Made by a program: the position numbers and the translations under genes
In this document: positions 59,355 through 64,000 of the stretch, in pieces
How positions within the stretch are numbered: the first letter of the stretch is position 1
Layout: each line of letters opens with the position of its first letter
Source: CAWAMR01 sp963783095
Lineage (GTDB): Bacteria > Planctomycetota > Planctomycetia > Gemmatales > Gemmataceae
Reading direction: 5' to 3'
Assembly (NCBI GenBank): GCA_963783095.1
Contig: CAWAMR010000014.1
Span: 682,001-746,000, forward strand
Length of the DNA: 64,000 nucleotides
The notes under the pieces: model-generated
Database searches by the model: none
The model's input: only the letters and a program-made list of their open reading frames with translations
Told to the model about the DNA's origin: nothing

Positions 59355-60708
59355 ATGGCGAACGCCTCTCTTTCCGATGTGAAGGACTTCAAACTCGCCG
59401 TGGGCGGGAAGAAACGCATTCTCTGGGCCGACCAGGACATGCCGGTCCTGGCCCGCATCCGCGATCGCTTCGCCAAGGAAAAACCGCTCGCGCGGGCTGC
59501 GGATGTCGGCCTGCCTGCACGTCACCGCCGAGACGGCCAACCTGGTCCGCACCCTGCAAGCCGGCGGCGCCGACGTCATGCTGATCGCCTCCAATCCGCT
59601 CTCGCACGCAGGACGACGTCGCCGCCAGCCTGGTGCAGGACTTCGGCATTCACGTCAACGCCATCCGCGGCGAGGACACCGACACCTATTACAAGCACAT
59701 CGTCGCCGCCCTGGAACACGAGCCGAACGTCACGATGGACGACGGCGCCGACCTCGTCTCGGCCATGGTTTTCGTGGCCCTCGACCGGCTCGACGACGTG
59801 CATCCGCAGGTGGCGGCCTGGGCGAAGAAGATCACGCCGGCCGAGCGAGCGCAAGCGCGCTTCGACCAAGGTGCATCGGCAGCATGGAAGAGACGACCAC
59901 CGGCGTCATCCGCCTGCGGGCGATGGAGAAGGACGGCGTGCTCAAGTTCCCGGTCATCGCCGTCAACGACGCCGAGACCAAGCACTTGTTCGACAACCGC
60001 TACGGCACCGGCCAGAGCACCATCGACGGCATCATCCGCGCCACCAACATGCTGATCGCCGGCCGCAAGATCGTCGTGAGCGGCTACGGCTGGTGCGGCA
60101 AGGGCGTGTCGCTGCGGGCCGCGGCCTGGGCGCGCAGGTCATCGTCACCGAGGTCGATCCGATCGCGGCCCTCGAAGCGGCGATGGACGGCTTCGCGGTC
60201 ATGCCGATGGCGGAGGCGGCCAAGGTCGGCGACGTCTTCATCACCGTGACCGGCAACACGCACATCGTTCGCCGCGAGCATTTCCTGGCGATGAAGGATG
60301 GCGCGGTCGTCTGCAACAGCGGCCACTTCGACGTGGAACTCGAACTGCCGGCCCTGCAAGGAAGAGTCGAGCTCGAGCGTACGCCAAGGACGTCCGCCCG
60401 CAGGTCGACGAGTATCACGCTCAAGAACGGCAAGCGCATCTTCGTGCTCGGCGCAGGGCCGGCTGGTGAACCTGGCGATGGCCGAGGGCCATCCGCCGAG
60501 CGTGATGGACATGAGCTTCGCCACGCAGGCGCTGGCGACCGAGTACTGCGTCAAGAACAAGGGCAAGCTCTCGAACGCCGTCCACAATGTGCCGATCGAG
60601 ATCGAGCAGTACGTCGCCCGAGAGAAACTGGCATCGATGGGAATACAGATCGATAGCATGTCCAAGGAACAGCAGAAGTACGGCAGCAGTTGGGAACATG
60701 GAACGTAA
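59355..60708 (+). CDS. ahcY: Adenosylhomocysteinase, many frameshifts
   Basis: Fragments in all frames assemble into S-adenosylhomocysteine hydrolase: CLHVTAETANLVRTLQAGGADVMLIASNPLS, QDDVAASLVQDFGIHVNAIRGEDTDTYYKHI, EETTTGVIRLRAMEKDGVLKFPVIAVNDAETKHLFDNRYGTGQS, NMLIAGRKIVVSGYGWCGKG (NAD site), VTEVDPIAALEAAMDGFAVMPM, VGDVFITVTGNTHIVRREHF, and the tail MDMSFATQAL through SMSKEQQKYGSSWEHGT. It regenerates homocysteine and adenosine from SAH. ATG 59355 has AAAGGA upstream. At least six indels are needed, and the sequence is clearly GC-richer than its surroundings. Confidence 0.93.
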
Positions 60709-60710
60709 TG

Positions 60711-61302
60711 ATGTTCACTGGCCTTGTCGAAGCACTGGGAACGATTGGGGCAATTACAGATGACGGCCAGGGCGGCAAGAATCTGACCGTCTTCTCGGCC
60801 CCCATTTCAACGGATCTGGCGATCGGCGAAAGTGTGGCGGTGAACGGTGCATGTCTGACTGTGGTTTCCAGCGCCGGCGAATCTTTTCGCTTCCAGCTTG
60901 GGCCGGAAACCATGCTGAAGACGAATCTCGGTGCGTTGAGCCTGGCGATCGAGTGAATCTGGAGCGATCTTTGCGAGTCGGGGATCGTCTGGGCGGGCAT
61001 TTCGTTCAGGGCCACGTCGATGCCGTTGGTGAGATTGTTGGGCGCTCTCGCAAGGAGAATGGGACAATGTTTGGTTTGCTTGTCCGGAAGAGTTGACCCG
61101 TCTCCTGGTTCCACGCGGATCGATCGCGGTGGACGGTGTGAGTCTAACGGTGGTGGAAGTCCAACGCGAACGATTCCGGGTGATGCTCATCCCACACACA
61201 CTGACGGAGACAACCCTCGGATTCAAGGGGGTGGGCGCGAAGGTGAATCTGGAGGCGGATATGCTGGCCAAACACGTCCAGAAACTGCTGGCACCGGGTT
61301 GA
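60711..61302 (+). CDS. ribE: Riboflavin synthase alpha chain, two frameshifts
   Basis: Two lumazine-binding repeats: MFTGLVEALGTIGAI ... VAVNGACLTVVSSAGESFRFQLGPET, and GHFVQGHVDAVGEIVG ... SIAVDGVSLTVVEVQRERFRVMLIPHTLTETTLG. It dismutates two 6,7-dimethyl-8-ribityllumazine molecules to riboflavin. ATG 60711 lies 3 nt after the ahcY stop (TAATGATG), so translational coupling is likely. Frames change near 60950 (LAIE to SGDRVNLERSL) and 61090 (VRKS to EELTRLLVP). Confidence 0.93.
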
Positions 61303-61320
61303 AGGGCAAAGGACTTCCTG

Positions 61321-61411
61321 CTCTTAATCTCAATCTTGATCTTAATTGAACTGGCACGGAAGAAGCACGAACCGATTGAGATCATGATTAAGATTAGGAT
61401 TAAGATTCAGG
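61321..61411. repeat. Complementary AATCTTAATC-type tracts
   Basis: CTCTTAATCTCAATCTTGATC (about 61320-61345) faces GATTAAGATTAGGATTAAGA (about 61386-61406). A similar single tract, ATTAAGATTATGATTAGGAT, occurs at about 41266. These are low-complexity inverted tracts like the one at 55245-55371. Confidence 0.75.
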
Positions 61412-61457
61412 GCGGTGGGTTGAAGCGTAGGGATGAGATTGGTAGGATTCAGCACAT

Positions 61458-61530
61458 GCACCCGTAGCTCAACTGGATAGAGCAATGGTCTTCGAACCAT
61501 AGGTTACAGGTTCGACTCCTGTCGGGTGTA
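61458..61530 (+). tRNA. tRNA-Arg (anticodon UCG)
   Basis: Acceptor GCACCCG/CGGGTGT (G-U closing pair), D arm GCTCAACTGGATAGAGC, anticodon stem ATGGT/ACCAT with loop CTTCGAA (TCG at 34-36), T arm ACAGGTTCGACTCCTGT, discriminator A. CCA not encoded. It reads CGN-type codons by wobble. The accessory region begins right behind it. Confidence 0.95.
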
Positions 61531-61592
61531 TTTCGTAAGTCCTTAAATTATAAGTAGTTAGGTCAGATGATGGGTTTTTAATTTCTTCAAGT

Positions 61593-61612
61593 GCCCTAGA
61601 ATCGCCCTAGAA
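61593..61612 (+). repeat. Paired GCCCTAGAA direct repeats near tRNA-Arg
   Basis: GCCCTAGAA at 61593-61601 and again at 61604-61612, an 11-bp period, about 65 nt behind the tRNA. Short direct repeats spaced one helical turn apart are what arm-type sites of tyrosine integrases look like. No integrase gene remains in view. Confidence 0.4.
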
Positions 61613-61945
61613 AAATCAACCCCTGCGAATTTGCGATCCGGATGTTGGGACTGTTGTCTTGGTAGCTGTCTCGATCATTTTGACGAATGGACGGTTTTTA
61701 TTGCTCCCGAAGACTCATCTTTGTTTACATTTTCTGCGCCCCGTACCAGCCGTACTTCGCTGCTTCGGTCGATGAAACCGAAGTGCGCAGAAACGTTCGT
61801 AAAATTAAACCTGGGTGCCCAGGCAGTGCTCCGTTCGAACCTGGCATACTGACGAGTCGCCTATTACTTATTGTGACACCGACCGGCACCACTTGTGGCC
61901 GATCCTTGAGTTGAAGTACATCGTGGAATTCGCGAGCTTCGAAAC

Positions 61946-62832
61946 ATGGCCATTATCCTAACCCTACGCGATCACGAAACTCATGCGGACATTACTTTGG
62001 TCCACCAGACATCCGAGGATGTGGTACTTGCCAACGTCTTCGGGGTCGTGAAAAACTTGCCCTACGATGCCGTTCTGAACCCGTGGCTCGCAAAGGTTAC
62101 CGGAGACACCATTCCCGACGCTGACGACTGGCTACTATCGTTTTGGGAGCGCCAACCGCTTCCCCAAGGTATTCACGAAGGCTCGACAAACGTAGATCTA
62201 GATATGAATTCGGCTACGGCCGTGGTCTTCACTGAGGTCAAGATGGATGCAGGGCCGTCAACCGGAACTCGACATTCGGAAAAGCGGAACCAACCGGTCC
62301 GCAACCTCGACGTTGGATACGCCGAGGCGAAGAGAGAACAAGGTATTCGGGGTCGTTTACATCACGCCGGATCTAACTGAGCCGTTGGAGGTAGCTGAAA
62401 TCCGCTCAGCTGAGCGGTCCTTCCCGAATAACCTTGGTGTTCCCCAGACGACATCTGGGTGCGGTTTACTCGTGTAACTGGGCTTCAGTAGGCCAGACAG
62501 TTCATGAGGCGATGGAAAACAGGTTGTTAGAGGGGACAGAGTGGAAGTTGGCCCTCGACCTGCTGGCGTACCTCAAAAAGAAAGGCCTGTGGAACGAAGC
62601 AATCAGCCCAGACATCCTTGCCAGGGTCGCTGGTGACAAATTGTATCGAGTGCTCGACCCAGACGGCACTTTCATTCCGCACCGCGGGCGTCAAAACCAA
62701 AGGGACCAGGCTTGGCGGAGCGGTTCCTGGACTGATGCTGAATTGCGGGACTTCTTGGCGTCCTCATCTGACGAAGAAAAGGCGGCTGCTCAAGGCAATG
62801 GCCGAAGCTCGCGGGTCGATGACTCAAGATGA
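61946..62832 (+). CDS. Putative PD-(D/E)XK nuclease-like protein, frameshifted
   Basis: From ATG 61946 the product reads VFGVVKNLPYDAVLNPWLAKVTGD, then GIHEGSTNVDLDMNSATAVVFTEVKMDAGPS, where an Asp followed by VVFTEVK fits a PD-(D/E)XK nuclease core. RNLDVGYAEAKRE follows, and after a frame change near 62335 VFGVVYITPDLTEPLEVAEIRSA. A further frame gives AMENRLLEGTEWKLALDLLAYLKKKGLWNEA. The tail up to 62832 (LYRVLDPDGTFIPHRGRQNQRDQAW) may belong to a second gene. It could be a restriction or defence nuclease. Likely decaying or poorly sequenced. Confidence 0.45.
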
Positions 62833-63220
62833 AGTCCTACGGAAACTGCTCTTCTTGGAAGGGAACTCAGGTAAGCTTAGGCGCTGAAGGCCCAGATCGA
62901 GCCGCTGCCGCACATCGCGAAAGGCTAGGATCTTTACGGATGGCATCGGCTCTGGCCGAAGAAAGTTCCACAAGTTCAACCCGGACCTTGGAACTCTAAG
63001 CGACGTCGTGATCGAGGTAGCCAGGACGTTCACTATCCCGGTAGCCTTAATGGCAACGTGAATGCGAACCAACGAGGATGAAAAATCATGACTGCACGGG
63101 ACGACAATCCAAGGTCGTCTGGGACTAGTCAGCGCTTGTAGCAGAAACCGTTGTCTCCGGCGGATTCCACGCGCTGATGATGGGGGACAGTTTACATTCC
63201 TACAAAACTTCCAGTTTCAT

Positions 63221-63457
63221 TTGTTCGTTCCCAACTTTCCAGTGTCGGTCGATGCATTCGGAGCTGACTGGCGCAATAACATATTAGGTGCAGAGGTGTG
63301 GCGGAGCGATGGTTTACTTCAAGGTAACGCGATGATGGTCGCTGACACTGCCCTCGAACCACAACCTGGAGAAAGCCGATGGCGAGTTTTCGCTTTCCGT
63401 CTCATCCGCCGAGGGGGTACCCGTTCACGTGCGCTGGTATTGACACCGCAAGAGTGA
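63221..63457 (+). CDS. Hypothetical fragment in the accessory region
   Basis: A short frame (LFVPNFPVSVDAFGADWRNN, then ILGAEVWRSDGLLQGNAMMVADTALEPQPG) reads like protein but matches nothing I know. It may be part of the preceding or following broken gene. Confidence 0.25.
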   Translation: MFVPNFPVSVDAFGADWRNNILGAEVWRSDGLLQGNAMMVADTALEPQPGESRWRVFAFRLIRRGGTRSRALVLTPQE

Positions 63458-63629
63458 AGCGGGCCCTTGAAAAAGTAAGCTGCTCGATGCCCTTCGAGGA
63501 CTGTTCAGCGATGTGCAACTTCTGGTTCACAGGCAGTGGGCCAGAAGTCGTCGTGGAAGACACCTTCGTCCTGACAAGCCGAGCCGCGACGATGGTGTGC
63601 AACCATCCCTTGGCGAACAAACGTCTGGC

Positions 63630-64000
63630 GTGAAATTCCGGTTCGCTGGTCGGGCGATGGCTAACATGACCGACCTTGAACTCGAAACGCTTATCGCGCA
63701 CGAATTCGCCCACGGAGTCTTCCACCGCAAGGAGGTCGAGCAGGATCTTGACCCAGAAGATGCTGCAATCATCGACCAATTCGATGCTGAAGCACTAGCC
63801 GTGGCCGGTAACGGGGAAGAAATCGACAAGGAAGCCGTGTTGAAGGTGTTCCGGGGACAATTTAAGCGGCGAACCGATTGGATCGAACCTGCGGTCCATA
63901 AGCGCATCCTATCCTGGAACCCGCAGTACGATGACCGGATACTGCGAGATTGGCTCGCCTACTACCTGAAGCACAGAGCCCCACCTCCGCGAGCCGAACG
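63630..64000 (+). CDS. Putative HExxH zinc metallopeptidase, partial at window end
   Basis: The frame is open from GTG 63630 (ATGs at 63657 and 63666) to the window edge. MTDLELETLIAHEFAHGVFH contains the HEFAH zincin motif, followed by an acidic helical stretch (LDPEDAAIIDQFDAEALAVAG) and NPQYDDRILRDWLAYYLKH. HExxH proteins of this size in islands are often ImmA/IrrE-like peptidases that cleave a repressor, but this is not established here. Upstream frames suggest the true start may lie further left, behind an indel. Confidence 0.5.
   Translation, partial: MKFRFAGRAMANMTDLELETLIAHEFAHGVFHRKEVEQDLDPEDAAIIDQFDAEALAVAGNGEEIDKEAVLKVFRGQFKRRTDWIEPAVHKRILSWNPQYDDRILRDWLAYYLKHRAPPPRAE

Noticed and set aside
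61631..61914. Two overlapping ORFs after tRNA-Arg
   Set aside because: Different frames of the same DNA, neither with recognisable motifs or a ribosome-binding site.

Overview
The window looks like a draft chromosomal segment of a planctomycete, probably from the Gemmata/Zavarzinella side of the phylum. This rests on gene content: a DUF1559 prepilin-like protein, a PSD1-style haem c protein fused to TPRs, several vWA proteins, lipoprotein FKBPs, and many short palindromic and micro-tandem intergenic elements. No rRNA or phylogenetic marker analysis was possible. About half of the recognisable genes, including single-copy housekeeping genes (carA, miaA, rsmD, ahcY, ribE, kdpB), continue their homology across single-base frame changes. 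I read most of these as sequence errors, and each broken gene is annotated as one locus spanning its fragments.

Layout. 0-4 kb: 3' end of PEP synthase, an FAD-protein fragment and a PAS/SpoIIE phosphatase. 4-10.3 kb, minus strand: a small non-ribosomal peptide locus with two proteins, A-PCP-sulfotransferase-thioesterase and condensation-thioesterase. 11-15 kb: DUF1559 gene, tRNA-Thr with a hairpin terminator, DEAD-box helicase, and a repeat-rich stretch. 15-23.5 kb: membrane protein, a decayed AAA ATPase/TOPRIM pair, Nif3-like protein, ArsR regulator, carA, a small accessory patch (SMI1-like gene and a toxin-antitoxin-like pair behind near-identical leaders) and rsmD. 23.5-36.3 kb: potassium region, with a KdpD sensor module and a separate histidine kinase (minus), then a haem c/TPR protein, a vWA lipoprotein and kdpFABC (plus) behind a candidate sigma-54 promoter. 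36-45.5 kb: GT-A-like protein with a duplicated tail and hairpin, PIG-L-like protein, bifunctional nuclease, Imm22-WD40 fusion, succinate-semialdehyde dehydrogenase, SWIM protein and UPF0173 hydrolase. 45.6-48.4 kb: three tandem FKBPs and a second ATPase whose downstream partner is a 35-residue stub. 48.5-58 kb: FGGY kinase, DinB, large vWA membrane protein, aminotransferase, GT39-like protein and miaA. 58-61.3 kb: FHA protein, ahcY, ribE. After tRNA-Arg (61.46 kb) comes a degraded accessory region.

The clearest physiological unit is potassium uptake: KdpFABC would import K+ at the inner membrane, and the sensor module plus kinase about 4 kb upstream are the obvious regulators, although no KdpE is present. 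The most distinctive loci are the sulfotransferase-containing NRPS with its partner lacking the catalytic histidine, two ATPase/TOPRIM-type modules that have both lost most of the partner gene, the Imm22-WD40 fusion, and a two-block dispersed repeat found at 14.5 kb and 53.5 kb.
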